Shown: positions 36,113 to 45,034, counted from the first letter of the stretch. The stretch: 64,000 nt of DNA from Pseudomonadales bacterium (GCA_024234395.1 JACKOH010000001.1:1-64000); one strand, 5' to 3'. Translations and numbers: made by a program. Notes: generated from the letters alone by a model not told the origin.

Positions 36113-36703
36113 ATGGCAAGACCTGTCGAATTCGAATACGAGAAAGTGCTTAACAGCGCAATGGAGCAATTCTGGAAGGAAGGGTACGAGGCCAGTTCAG
36201 TTCAGAAACTGCTTGACTGCACCGGCATCAACCGCGGCACCCTGTATAATTCTTTCGGTGACAAGGATACGTTTTTCAAAACCTGTGTGCAGCAGTACAA
36301 CAAGGGCATTGAAGAGAATATCGAGGCCTCCCTCAAAAACAAGGATCTGGCGCCGTGGGATGCTATCAGCAAATATTTCGATCTGTCCGTCGCTGAGGTC
36401 AGCAACAAGCAGCGCGCACTTGGCTGCCTGCTGGTTAACTCGCTCTGCGAAAGCATCAACTACGACCGGGATATGAAGAAGCTGGTCCGCAGTTCGCTGG
36501 GTACCATTCGCAAGGCGCTGTTGAGCCGCCTTAACGAAGCGAAGAAAAAAGGCAAGATCAAGAAAGGCATCACTGCCGAATTTGCCGCCGATGTGCTGAT
36601 GAATACCCTGCACGGAGTCCGGGTCAATTCCCGCGATGGCAAGAATGCCAAGCAACTTACCGACCTGATTCAGTTCACTGTCGGATCTCTGCAGAAAAAA
36701 TAG
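36113..36703 (+). CDS. TetR/AcrR-family transcriptional regulator
   Basis: 196 residues. The N-terminal helix-turn-helix domain (about 10-55) reads AMEQFWKEGYEASSVQKLLDCTGINRGTLYNSFGDKDTFF. The C-terminal ligand/dimer domain includes RALGCLLVNSLCES, as in the group related to AcrR/ComR-type regulators. The frame extends to 36029, but the ATG at 36113 gives the standard TetR start. An AAGGA lies about 12 nt upstream, rather distant. It precedes an orphan exbD whose promoter carries a 14-bp palindrome. Confidence 0.9.
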   Translation: MARPVEFEYEKVLNSAMEQFWKEGYEASSVQKLLDCTGINRGTLYNSFGDKDTFFKTCVQQYNKGIEENIEASLKNKDLAPWDAISKYFDLSVAEVSNKQRALGCLLVNSLCESINYDRDMKKLVRSSLGTIRKALLSRLNEAKKKGKIKKGITAEFAADVLMNTLHGVRVNSRDGKNAKQLTDLIQFTVGSLQKK

Positions 36704-36834
36704 CGGATTAACAGGTGGATAGGCGTTCTGAAGCAGGCTGTCAGGTGCCTCCCGGCGGGCGGGACCGGCTCCCGACCCGCTTCCCGGCGGGGTTTGCCGG
36801 CCGGGGCGTTTCCCTGCCCGGAGACTCTTTTTTC

Positions 36835-36870
36835 GGCGGCGATAATGCTGCTATACTTCAGATATCTGAA
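36835..36870 (+). promoter_or_regulatory. exbD promoter with 14-bp palindrome
   Basis: A -10 TATACT (36852-36857) follows TTTTTC-type bases at about 17 nt. Overlapping its end is a perfect palindrome TTCAGATATCTGAA (36857-36870), in the position expected for a repressor at the transcription start. The upstream TetR-family gene is the obvious candidate ligand-responsive repressor; that link is inference. Confidence 0.5.
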
Positions 36871-36910
36871 CCTCCTTTAACGTAGCAGGACCTAGAAGCA
36901 GGACATAACA

Positions 36911-37345
36911 ATGAAGAAGATCGCTGGCAAAAGAAAAGCTGACGAAACCAATATCGACCTGACCCCCATGCTTGACGTGGTGTTCATCCTCCTGATTTTC
37001 TTCGTGGTAACGGCAACGTTCCTGTCGGAATCCGCCATCAGCGCGGCCAGCAGCGAGAGCAATGACGCGCCACCACCGCCGAACCAGGACGAGGAATCCC
37101 AGAATATCCTGTTTGAGATCGGTCCCAACGACGAGATCATCCTCAACAAGCAGCCGCGGCCGATTATTCCGACCCAGGTGCGCTCCAATATCGACCAGTT
37201 GAAGGCGGAGAACCCCTCGGCATCGGTGATTATCCAGCCGAATAACAATTCCAGCGTCTCCACCCTGGTGATGATCATGGATGCGGCGCGACAGGCTGGC
37301 ATGTACAACATTTCTGTGGTGGAGCCTCCGGCTCGATCCCGCTAA
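36911..37345 (+). CDS. exbD: ExbD/TolR-family biopolymer transport protein
   Basis: 144 residues with one membrane helix containing the proton-relay aspartate (DLTPMLDVVFILLIFFVV, D22) and a periplasmic domain ending VMIMDAARQAGMYNISVV. ExbD works with ExbB to convert proton motive force into TonB movement. No exbB, tonB or tolQ is adjacent; the gene is closed by a strong terminator, so it is a monocistronic orphan. It may complement a TonB system elsewhere or act in multi-ExbD gliding/TonB variants. Confidence 0.93.
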   Translation: MKKIAGKRKADETNIDLTPMLDVVFILLIFFVVTATFLSESAISAASSESNDAPPPPNQDEESQNILFEIGPNDEIILNKQPRPIIPTQVRSNIDQLKAENPSASVIIQPNNNSSVSTLVMIMDAARQAGMYNISVVEPPARSR

Positions 37346-37370
37346 TCGACCTGAACAACAGGAATGCCTG

Positions 37371-37400
37371 AAAACGCACCCAAAGGGTGCGTTTTTGTTT
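37371..37400 (+). terminator. Rho-independent terminator after exbD
   Basis: AAACGCACCC and GGGTGCGTTT form a 10-bp stem with an AAA loop, followed by TTGTTT. The A-run on the 5' side would also allow some bidirectional activity. It is 25 bp past the exbD stop. Confidence 0.88.
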
Positions 37401-37454
37401 GTAGCACAGAGTACCGGGCGCCAGCGCCGGACAGCCAGATGGCGGAACTATTCA

Positions 37455-39440
37455 ATGCAGAACCGATGGAATCAACAGGACGCGGATCAGCGGGCGGCGG
37501 ACGCAGAGCTGGGCCTGCGCGTCTACACGTCCCGATTGCTGGGGCAGGACGAGGACCTGGTACTGCACGGCGGCGGCAATACGTCAATCAAGGGCCGGCA
37601 GGTTGACCTGTTTGGCGCCCAGCAGGAGGTATTGTACGTCAAGGGCTCGGGCTGGGACCTGAAGACCATCGAGGCTCCCGGTTTTCCCCCGGTCAACCTG
37701 AGGCGGCTGCTGCAACTGGGTGAACTGGAGTCCCTGAGCGATGCAGAAATGATGCGGCAGTTGCGGCTGTCGCTGCTCGATCCCACCGCCCCCACGCCGT
37801 CCGTGGAAGCCATTCTGCACGCACTGATTCCGCACCGGGTGGTGGATCACAGCCACGCGGACGCCGTGGTGGCAATCAGCAATACCCCCAATGGGGAAGC
37901 GATTCTGCGCGAGTTGTATGGCGAGCGGGTGCTGATCCTCCCCTATATCATGCCGGGATTCATCCTGGCCCGGCAGGTGGCCCAGGCCACCCGGAACGTC
38001 GACTGGGATAGCCTGCAGGGCATCGTGTTGCTGCATCACGGCATTTTTACCTTCGCCGATCAGGCCCGGGACAGCTATGACGCCATGATCAGGCTTGTTT
38101 CCGAAGCCGAGGATTACCTGCACCGCGCCGGTGCCACGACCGCCATCGCCAGGGCGGCCTGGCAGCCGTGCCGGGAGGATCTGCTGGCACTCAGTCGGCT
38201 GCGTCGGGAGGCCTCTGATCTGTTAGGCGCGCCAGCCCTGGTGAACTGGGACAGTTCCGCAGAAGCGGTGGGCTTCGCCAGCCTGGAAAATGCCGGTGAA
38301 CTGGCCACCCGCGGCCCACTTACTCCCGACCATACCATTCATGCCAAGGCCTTCGCCGCGGTGTTTGCCGCCGACCCGGGTGCCGGCCTGCAGGAGTTTG
38401 CGACCCGCTACCAGGCTTATTTCGATCGCCATGCCGGTGCCGGGCACCAGCGGCTCGACTGTATGCCCCGCTATGGTGTCTGGGAACAGCGCGGGTTGCT
38501 GCACTTCGCTCCCGGTCTCAAGCGCTTGCAGGTGGTCCGGGATATTACCCGCCACACGATCCGCGCCATTCAATGGGGCGAGGCCCTCGGCGGCTGGCAG
38601 GCACTGCCGGCCAGCGACCTGTTCGACGTGGAATACTGGGAACTGGAACAGGCCAAGCTCAAAGGTGGCGGCAACGCGCCGGAATTCGAGGGCAGGGTAG
38701 TGCTGATTACCGGCGCGGCATCGGGGATCGGCAGGGCCTGCGTGGAAGAGTTTGTGAATCGCGGTGCCGCTGTCGTGGCCCTGGACATTGCTGACACGCT
38801 GGCAACTCAGTTCGCGGACCGGCATCAGGTGCTGGCCCTTCGTTGCGACGTTACCGATTCACAGGCCATTGAAGAAGCGCTGCTGCGCGGCGTACAGGAA
38901 TTCGGCGGCATCGACATGCTGATCAGCAACGCCGGCAGCTTTCCGCCGGGAGCGCCGATTGCCGAACTGGATGACGCCGGCTGGGAGCAGTCCCTGCAAC
39001 TCAATCTTACCTCCCACATGAAGGTGCTGCGCAGTTGCACACCCTACCTGGCCAACGGGATCCAGCCAGCAGTGGTAGTGATCGGTTCCAAGAACGTGCC
39101 GGCGCCGGGTCCGGGTGCCGCTGCCTATTCAGCAGCCAAGGCAGGACTGACGCAACTGGCCCGGGTGGCGGCCCTGGAACTGGGCCGGCAGGGAATCCGG
39201 GTCAATGTACTGCACCCCAATGCGGTATTCGATACCGGCCTGTGGACCGAGGAAGTGGTCCGCTCCCGGGCCGCCAGCTACGGCCTGACCGAACAGCAGT
39301 ATCGGTGTAACAACGTACTGGGAACCGAGGTCACGTCGGCCCAGGTGGCGCAACTGGCTGCGCTGTTTGCGTCGCCCCGAACTGCCGCCACTACCGGTGC
39401 CCAGATTCCGGTGGATGGCGGCAATGAGCGGGTTATCTGA
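37455..39440 (+). CDS. Bifunctional class II aldolase / short-chain dehydrogenase
   Basis: 661 residues. The N-terminal class II aldolase domain (about 20-380) has GGGNTSIK for phosphate, metal ligands in VDHSHADAVV and a third histidine in VLLHHGIFTF. The C-terminal SDR domain (about 415-661) has VLITGAASGIGRA, ISNAG and the YSAAK catalytic pair. The architecture is that of RhaD-type aldolase/lactaldehyde dehydrogenase fusions (B. subtilis YuxG class), which split deoxyketose 1-phosphates into DHAP and an aldehyde that the SDR oxidises or reduces. mtnA follows after 62 bp, pointing to methylthioribulose- or 5-deoxyribulose-1-phosphate as substrate (inference). The frame is open to 37281 through the exbD end. 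Confidence 0.9.
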   Translation: MQNRWNQQDADQRAADAELGLRVYTSRLLGQDEDLVLHGGGNTSIKGRQVDLFGAQQEVLYVKGSGWDLKTIEAPGFPPVNLRRLLQLGELESLSDAEMMRQLRLSLLDPTAPTPSVEAILHALIPHRVVDHSHADAVVAISNTPNGEAILRELYGERVLILPYIMPGFILARQVAQATRNVDWDSLQGIVLLHHGIFTFADQARDSYDAMIRLVSEAEDYLHRAGATTAIARAAWQPCREDLLALSRLRREASDLLGAPALVNWDSSAEAVGFASLENAGELATRGPLTPDHTIHAKAFAAVFAADPGAGLQEFATRYQAYFDRHAGAGHQRLDCMPRYGVWEQRGLLHFAPGLKRLQVVRDITRHTIRAIQWGEALGGWQALPASDLFDVEYWELEQAKLKGGGNAPEFEGRVVLITGAASGIGRACVEEFVNRGAAVVALDIADTLATQFADRHQVLALRCDVTDSQAIEEALLRGVQEFGGIDMLISNAGSFPPGAPIAELDDAGWEQSLQLNLTSHMKVLRSCTPYLANGIQPAVVVIGSKNVPAPGPGAAAYSAAKAGLTQLARVAALELGRQGIRVNVLHPNAVFDTGLWTEEVVRSRAASYGLTEQQYRCNNVLGTEVTSAQVAQLAALFASPRTAATTGAQIPVDGGNERVI

Positions 39441-39502
39441 GTGGCCCCGGTCGTGGCTCTGAAAAGCCAGGGTATGGCAATGCCGAAGATGAGGGAAGGC
39501 TC

Positions 39503-40585
39503 TTGTTAGTCAATGGCAGGCCCTACCGCAGCATCTGGTTCGATAGTGACGTACAGGAAGTGCAGATCATCGATCAGACCCTGCTGCCTCACCATTTCGA
39601 AATCAGGAGTGTGCAGAGCCTTGCCGACATGGCCGAGGCGATCCGTGCCATGCGGGTCAGAGGCGCGCCACTGATCGGTGTCAGTGCCGCTTTCGGACTC
39701 TACCTGGCGCTGCGCGAGAACCCGGTTGACCTGGATACCCCCATTGCCATCCTGATCGCCACCCGGCCCACGGCGGTGAACCTGGCCTGGGCCATGAACG
39801 CAGCGCGGCTGCTGCTCAGCGGCCTGCCGGTTGCCGAGCGGGCCCAGGGTGCCCTGCAGTTTGCGCTGCAGCTGGCGGAACAGGATGTCGCCACCTGTGA
39901 GGCAATCGGCACTCAGGGCTGCAATTTGCTGGAGCAACTGTGGCAGGCCAGGGGTGCCACTTCGGAGCCGCTGCAGATCCTGACTCATTGCAATGCCGGC
40001 TGGCTGGCAACAGTGGACTGGGGAACCGCGCTTTCCGTGATCTACAAAGCCCAGGCCCGCGGTATCCCGCTGCACGTCTGGGTCGATGAGACCCGGCCGC
40101 GCAACCAGGGCGCCTTTCTGACCACCTGGGAATTACAGCAGCAGGGCATCGACAATACACTGATTGCCGATAACACCGGCGGCCACCTGATGCAGCATGG
40201 CCTGGTGGACCTGTGCCTGGTGGGTAGCGATCGTACTACCGCATCGGGCGATGTGTGTAACAAGATAGGCACCTATCTAAAAGCGCTGGCGGCCAGGGAT
40301 AACAATATCCCGTTTTACGTGGCGTTACCGGTTTCCACCATCGATTTCGAGCTGCATGATGGGGTGCGGGAGATTCCAATCGAACAACGTGACGCCGACG
40401 AGGTGTTGCGGATGACCGGACTCGATGCAGACGGCGTGCGACGCACCATCAGCCTGAGCCACATCGATGCCCGGGCCGGCAATTACAGCTTCGATGTCAC
40501 GCCGGCGCGGCTGGTGACAGCCCTTATCACCGAACAGGGAGTCATTCCGGCTGAAGCGGCGGCTATTGCCACTCTGAAGCCCTGA
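39503..40585 (+). CDS. mtnA: S-methyl-5-thioribose-1-phosphate isomerase
   Basis: 360 residues of the MtnA/eIF2B-like family: RAMRVRGAPLIGVSAAFGL, catalytic cysteine in THCNAGWLAT, catalytic aspartate in GSDRTTASGDVCNKIGTY. It isomerises methylthioribose 1-phosphate to the ribulose form in methionine salvage; related enzymes take 5-deoxyribose 1-phosphate. The core reads GSDRTTASGD instead of the usual GADRIAANGD, so specificity may be shifted. No ATG fits; TTG at 39503 with GGAAGG just upstream is the best start. The methionine-recycling half (mtnB, mtnC, mtnD) is absent here. Confidence 0.9.
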   Translation: MLVNGRPYRSIWFDSDVQEVQIIDQTLLPHHFEIRSVQSLADMAEAIRAMRVRGAPLIGVSAAFGLYLALRENPVDLDTPIAILIATRPTAVNLAWAMNAARLLLSGLPVAERAQGALQFALQLAEQDVATCEAIGTQGCNLLEQLWQARGATSEPLQILTHCNAGWLATVDWGTALSVIYKAQARGIPLHVWVDETRPRNQGAFLTTWELQQQGIDNTLIADNTGGHLMQHGLVDLCLVGSDRTTASGDVCNKIGTYLKALAARDNNIPFYVALPVSTIDFELHDGVREIPIEQRDADEVLRMTGLDADGVRRTISLSHIDARAGNYSFDVTPARLVTALITEQGVIPAEAAAIATLKP

Positions 40586-40919
40586 AGCCAGGGTAACCCA
40601 GTGCTGGACAATGGCATTGCTCGCCAGTACCTTTGTAAGACCGTACCAGTAACAACAAGCTGATATAATTGCGGTCCTGCCCCGGACGGCCAGGTTTAGA
40701 CCAGATTGAACCTCAGCAGACCGGTCACGGCGCTGGGTTGATCCTGGCCCCGGTCGACAAACCCCAACTTAAATCCGGCACTTGTACGGCGAAGTTCTGA
40801 ATGCCACGACCAGCCTGCTGCTTTGTAGCGCTGCGCTGTTCAGGAACTGGATCCAGGAAAGGCTCCAGTGCGACAGAATCGATGGCTTTGATAATAAAAC
40901 CAAGAACGAGGGAACAGTC
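40586..40919 (+). promoter_or_regulatory. Intergenic region with extended -10 promoter
   Basis: 334 bases between mtnA and the serine hydrolase. An extended -10 element, TGATATAAT, lies at 40661-40669 without a good -35, and is the best candidate promoter for the hydrolase (250 nt leader). The open frame starting at 40782 is an extension of the hydrolase and lacks a signal peptide, so I do not use it. Nothing else is visible. Confidence 0.45.
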
Positions 40920-42200
40920 ATGAACAATACAATAGTCCGTTTATTCAGTGCCGCAGTCCTGGCGCTATTGTTTAGCGGGTGGGTTCAGGCAGAAGAACTC
41001 CGGCAGGTAGACCCGGACCGGGTAGGCATGTCGGCGGATCGCCTGGCACGGCTTGACGGGATCCTGGAATCCTATATCAAGGAGGACAGGATCGCCGGCC
41101 AGGTGGTGATGGTGCTGCGTCACGGTGGTATCGTGTTTGCCGACGCCAACGGCTGGCGGGACAAGGCAGCCGGTGCGCCAATGACCCAGGATACCATCTT
41201 CCGCATCGCCTCCCAGACCAAGGCGATTGTCAGTACCGGGATCATGATCCTGAACGAGCGTGGCCTGCTGGATATCGCCGATCCGTTGAGCCGCTATTTT
41301 CCCGAATGGGAGGACCTGCAGGTGGCGGTCGCCGACGGTGAGGGGGGGTACACGCTGGAACCGGCCCGGCAGCCCATCACCCTGCGCCATCTGCTGACAC
41401 ACACTTCGGGGGTCAGCTACGGCAGTGGTCCGGCCCAGGAATTGTGGGAACAGGCCGGTTTCCAGGGCTGGTACTTTGCCAACAAGAACGAATCGATCGG
41501 CGAGTCGATCGCCCGCATGGGATCCCTGCCGATCGATGCGCAGCCAGGAGAGAGCTGGATCTACGGTTACAATACCGACATCCTGGGAGCGGTCATCGAA
41601 AAGGCCAGCGGCAAGGACCTGTGGACCTTTCTGCGCACCGAAATCCTCGAACCGCTGGATATGCACGACACGCATTTTTACCTGCCGCGGGAAAAAGCCA
41701 ACCGACTGGCGGTAGTTTACCGTCCGGGCCCGAACGGGAAAGTCGAGGCGATTCCGGAGCGGGACGGCATGGAGAGTCAGGGCCTCTATGTCCAGGGCAG
41801 TGGACCCAACCGGAGTTATTCCGGCGGTGCCGGCTTCCTGTCCACGGCGCGGGATTATTCCCGTTTTCTGCAGATGATGCTGAATGGGGGAGAGCTGGGT
41901 GGCGTGCGGATTCTGTCGCCCAAGACAGTCGAGCTGATGACTACCAGTCATCTCGGGGACATTCCATTCCGCCCCGGTCAGGGTTTCGGACTCGGTTTCT
42001 CGATAGTTGAAGACCTGGGGACACGTGGCACGGTGGGTTCGGAAGGAGAATTTGGCTGGGGTGGCGCCTATCATTCCAGCTACTGGGTCGATCCGGAGGA
42101 AGACCTGGTAGTCGTTTACCTGACCCAGATCATCCCGGCCACCGGCCTTGACGATTACGCCAGGCTCCGTAACGGGATCTACCAGGCCATCGTCGACTGA
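40920..42200 (+). CDS. Secreted serine hydrolase, beta-lactamase/EstB class
   Basis: 426 residues with a signal peptide ending SGWVQA. The class C beta-lactamase fold is marked by S98-x-x-K101 in FRIASQTKAIVS, tyrosine motif IYGYNTD (Y-x-N) and a C-terminal FGWGGAYHSSYWVD. Members are mostly esterases or D-amino-acid peptidases rather than drug-resistance enzymes; the HTSGVSYGSG segment is typical of that group. ATG is preceded by GAGGGA. It stands alone, convergent with the HIT gene. Confidence 0.9.
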   Translation: MNNTIVRLFSAAVLALLFSGWVQAEELRQVDPDRVGMSADRLARLDGILESYIKEDRIAGQVVMVLRHGGIVFADANGWRDKAAGAPMTQDTIFRIASQTKAIVSTGIMILNERGLLDIADPLSRYFPEWEDLQVAVADGEGGYTLEPARQPITLRHLLTHTSGVSYGSGPAQELWEQAGFQGWYFANKNESIGESIARMGSLPIDAQPGESWIYGYNTDILGAVIEKASGKDLWTFLRTEILEPLDMHDTHFYLPREKANRLAVVYRPGPNGKVEAIPERDGMESQGLYVQGSGPNRSYSGGAGFLSTARDYSRFLQMMLNGGELGGVRILSPKTVELMTTSHLGDIPFRPGQGFGLGFSIVEDLGTRGTVGSEGEFGWGGAYHSSYWVDPEEDLVVVYLTQIIPATGLDDYARLRNGIYQAIVD

Positions 42201-42214
42201 GTAAGCGGGTTCAC

Positions 42215-42242
42215 CGGCCGGGTTACAGTTAGCAGCCCGGCC
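42215..42242. terminator. GC-rich hairpin between convergent genes
   Basis: GGCCGGG (42216-42222) pairs with CCCGGCC (42236-42242) around 13 nt. It lies 15 bp after the serine hydrolase stop and before the HIT-gene stop. There is no T-run, so terminator activity is uncertain. Confidence 0.35.
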
Positions 42243-42271
42243 GGGAACCGAGCCATCCTGGCAGCAGGCTG

Positions 42272-42619
42272 CTAGCCTGGTGGCCAGGTCATGTGGCGGC
42301 CGCCCAGCAAATGCAGATGAATGTGGTGCACGGTCTGGCCGCCGTGATTGCCGGTATTGATTACCAGCCGGTAGCCGTCGGCTTCCAGCCCCTGGTCCCG
42401 GGCAACTTCACTGGCTTTCAGCACCAGTTCTCCCAGCAGACCGCTATCCTCCTGCCGCGCCGACTTCACGGCGGCGATATGCTTTTTCGGGATTACCAGT
42501 ATATGGGTGGGAGCCGCCGGGTTGATATCATGGAAGGCCATGAGGTCGTCGTTTTCAAAAACCTTGTTAGCGGGTATTTCCCCTGCGATAATTTTACAGA
42601 ACAGACAGTCATCGGACAT
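42272..42619 (-). CDS. HIT-domain nucleotide-binding protein (HinT-like)
   Basis: 115 residues: CLFCKIIAGEIPANKVFEND at the N-terminus, HILVIPKKHI in the middle and the catalytic triad motif HHIHLHLLGG at the end. HinT hydrolyses purine nucleoside phosphoramidates and aminoacyl adenylates. The start is the ATG at 42619 (MSDDCLFC); the open frame beyond it is antisense to the glutaminyl cyclase gene. Confidence 0.93.
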   Translation of the reverse strand: MSDDCLFCKIIAGEIPANKVFENDDLMAFHDINPAAPTHILVIPKKHIAAVKSARQEDSGLLGELVLKASEVARDQGLEADGYRLVINTGNHGGQTVHHIHLHLLGGRHMTWPPG

Positions 42620-42691
42620 GGTTAGACTCACGGGAATCAGGCTGAAGTGACCATTGTAGACGGCTACGAATTCGAATCCAAACGGACCCAC

Positions 42692-43468
42692 ATGACCAGA
42701 CTGTTGCGACTTTTCGTTACCCTCCTGTCCCTGCCGATTCTGGTCGGTACCCAGCTGGCCAGCGCGCAGACGCCGGTCTACGGCTATGAGGTGATCGGGC
42801 GTTTTCCCCATGAACCGACCGCCTATACCCAGGGGCTGCGTTTTCACGATGGCATGATGTATGAGGGTACCGGAAGGCGTGGCCAGTCGCTGCTGAAGAG
42901 ATACCAGCTAGAGGACGGCCAGGTGGCGTTGAGCAAACGGCTGGGTAACCGCTACTTTGGCGAGGGTATCGAAATTGTCGGGGACCGGATTTACCAGCTT
43001 ACCTGGCAGGCTCACATGGTATTTGTCTATGATCTCGAAACTTTCGAGCAGTTGGACACTTTCTTTAACCCCACTGAAGGCTGGGGCCTGACCTATGACG
43101 GTTCCCAGCTGATCCTCAGTGACGGCTCTGCCAATCTGTATTTTGTCGATCCGGGGAATTTTGTCACCGACCGGAAGATCCAGGTCACCCTCGACGGCAA
43201 CCCTGTGCCGTCGCTAAATGAACTGGAATATATCGATGGCGAAGTGTGGGCCAATATCTGGCAGACCGATTTTATTGTGAGGATTGATCCTGCATCCGGG
43301 AAGGTTAACGCACTGGTGAATCTGACCGGACTGTCAGCCCAGACTGTCCGCACCGACCCGGAAGCGGTACTTAATGGCATTGCTTACGATGTGGAAGGTG
43401 ACCGGTTACTGGTCACCGGCAAGCTGTGGTCGGATATTTTTCAGATCAGACTGGTCGACCCGCAATAG
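42692..43468 (+). CDS. Glutaminyl-peptide cyclotransferase (beta-propeller type)
   Basis: 258 residues with a signal peptide ending TQLASA before QTPVYGYEV. The rest is the plant/bacterial glutamine-cyclotransferase propeller: GRFPHEPTAYTQGLRF, MYEGTGRRGQS, FFNPTEGWGLTYDG and LNELEYIDGEVWANIWQTD, including the conserved glutamate and tryptophans of the active centre. The enzyme turns N-terminal glutamine of exported peptides into pyroglutamate. It starts 73 bp from the divergent HIT gene. Confidence 0.93.
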   Translation: MTRLLRLFVTLLSLPILVGTQLASAQTPVYGYEVIGRFPHEPTAYTQGLRFHDGMMYEGTGRRGQSLLKRYQLEDGQVALSKRLGNRYFGEGIEIVGDRIYQLTWQAHMVFVYDLETFEQLDTFFNPTEGWGLTYDGSQLILSDGSANLYFVDPGNFVTDRKIQVTLDGNPVPSLNELEYIDGEVWANIWQTDFIVRIDPASGKVNALVNLTGLSAQTVRTDPEAVLNGIAYDVEGDRLLVTGKLWSDIFQIRLVDPQ

Positions 43469-43508
43469 ACTGAGAGCTGTCGTGTCAATGAGTGGGGGGA
43501 TGGTCTGA

Positions 43509-43946
43509 ATGTGGATCCAGAAAAACATACGTCTGAGCGCGAAGCCCCGTGGCTTTCACCTGGTGACCCGGGAAATTCTCAGACAGCTGCCGGAGCTGGG
43601 ACAGATCCATGTAGGGCTGGCGCATTTCTTTCTGCAGCACACCTCCGCGTCCCTGAGTATCAATGAAAATGCCGACAGCAGTGTGCGCCGGGACATGGAG
43701 TCCCATTTCAATGTACTGGCACCCGAACACGCACCCTACTATGAACACATGTATGAAGGTGCCGACGATATGCCGGCTCACATCAAGTCCACGCTGATCG
43801 GCTGCCAGGTAACCGTGCCGGTTCATCATGGTGAGCTGATGCTGGGCACCTGGCAGGGCCTGTATCTCGGTGAGCACCGGGATAATGGTGGCCGCCGCCG
43901 GCTGGTGGTTACCCTGTCAGGAGAACCTGTCGGTCCCCGGAGCTGA
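43509..43946 (+). CDS. yjbQ: YjbQ family (UPF0047, secondary thiamine-phosphate synthase-like)
   Basis: 145 residues with the UPF0047 signature VHHGELMLGTWQGLYLGEHRD, FLQHTSASLSINENAD and NAD-like HIKSTLIG segment. YjbQ-type proteins show weak thiamine-phosphate synthase activity but their true role is unclear. It lies 40 bp after the glutaminyl cyclase and 2 bp before the aminopeptidase, so the three may be cotranscribed. Confidence 0.92.
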   Translation: MWIQKNIRLSAKPRGFHLVTREILRQLPELGQIHVGLAHFFLQHTSASLSINENADSSVRRDMESHFNVLAPEHAPYYEHMYEGADDMPAHIKSTLIGCQVTVPVHHGELMLGTWQGLYLGEHRDNGGRRRLVVTLSGEPVGPRS

Positions 43947-43948
43947 GC

Positions 43949-45034
43949 GTGGTCATTCCGGTCCCGCTGCAGCGAATCGGTAAACTGGGTGTCGTAGTGC
44001 TGGTGATGACCGGGCTGGTGGCCTGTGAAACGCTCGGCTATTACGGTCAGGCCGCCCGTGGTCAACTGGGTATCCTCTGGAGCCGCGAACGGATCGCCAG
44101 GCTGCTCGAAGATGACAGTCTGTCTCCGGAACTGCAACGGAAACTGCAGACCGTGTTGGACATTCGCGCGTTCGCCGGGACGGAACTGCACCTGGATGCC
44201 GGGAACTCCTATCTCAGCTATGTCGAACTCGACCGTGAACATGTGGTCTGGAATGTGTTCGCGGCCCCCGAATTTTCAGTCGAGCCGCTCAACTGGTGCT
44301 ATCCCATCGCCGGGTGTGTCAGTTACCGGGGGTACTTTAACGAGGGCGCGGCCCTGCGTTTCGCGGGTCACCTCGAACAACAGGGCTTCGATGTGTATAC
44401 CGGAGGGGTGGATGCTTATTCCACGCTGGGCTGGTTCGACGATCCGTTGTTAAGTACCGTCATTCAGCGTCCGGATTATCAATTGGCGGGTCTGCTGTTT
44501 CATGAACTGGCTCATCAGCGCGTGTACGTGCCGGGTGACACCACATTCAATGAAAGTTTTGCCACCCTCGTAGAGCAGGAGGGTCTGCGGCGTTGGCTGG
44601 ACCGCCAGGGAGACAGCCGGTCACTGCAACTGGCACGACTTGAAGCGGAGCGGAGTCAGCAGTTTGTGGAACTGGTGATCGACTATCGGGAACGCTTCGC
44701 CGACCTGTACCGCCAGGAGCTGACCGCCGCTGAAAAACGCCGGCGCAAGGCCGCGTTACAAAAGGACCTGCGCGCCGCCTATAGCGAGCTCAGAGACAGC
44801 TGGGGGGGCAACGGTGCTTATGACCGCTGGTTTGGCAATTCCCTGAACAATGCCCAGCTTGCCACCGTTTCTGCCTACAATCAGCTGGTCCCGGCCTTTG
44901 AGCAACTGCTTCAGGGGGTGAACGGCAATCTGGAGGACTTCTACCGGCAGGCAGACCGGCTGGCGGAAATGGACCAGGCGTCACGAAATCGGCAGTTGGG
45001 GCTGACCGAGCAGGCCGATGATCCGGAACCGTGA
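43949..45034 (+). CDS. Lipoprotein zinc aminopeptidase (Aminopep family, PF10023-like)
   Basis: 361 residues, GTG start. The signal peptide ends in lipobox TGLVAC, so it is membrane-anchored. The zinc site is LLFHELAHQRVYVPGD (HExxH), followed by NESFATLVEQEG supplying the third ligand. Family members are called putative aminopeptidases. A charged helical C-terminus (RQELTAAEKRRRKAALQKDL) follows. It overlaps nothing and starts 2 bp after yjbQ. A hairpin terminator lies 50 bp past its stop. Confidence 0.88.
   Translation: MVIPVPLQRIGKLGVVVLVMTGLVACETLGYYGQAARGQLGILWSRERIARLLEDDSLSPELQRKLQTVLDIRAFAGTELHLDAGNSYLSYVELDREHVVWNVFAAPEFSVEPLNWCYPIAGCVSYRGYFNEGAALRFAGHLEQQGFDVYTGGVDAYSTLGWFDDPLLSTVIQRPDYQLAGLLFHELAHQRVYVPGDTTFNESFATLVEQEGLRRWLDRQGDSRSLQLARLEAERSQQFVELVIDYRERFADLYRQELTAAEKRRRKAALQKDLRAAYSELRDSWGGNGAYDRWFGNSLNNAQLATVSAYNQLVPAFEQLLQGVNGNLEDFYRQADRLAEMDQASRNRQLGLTEQADDPEP

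Noticed and set aside
40920..42200. Beta-lactamase conferring drug resistance
   Set aside because: The sequence fits EstB-like esterase/peptidase relatives; no AmpC regulation or context.
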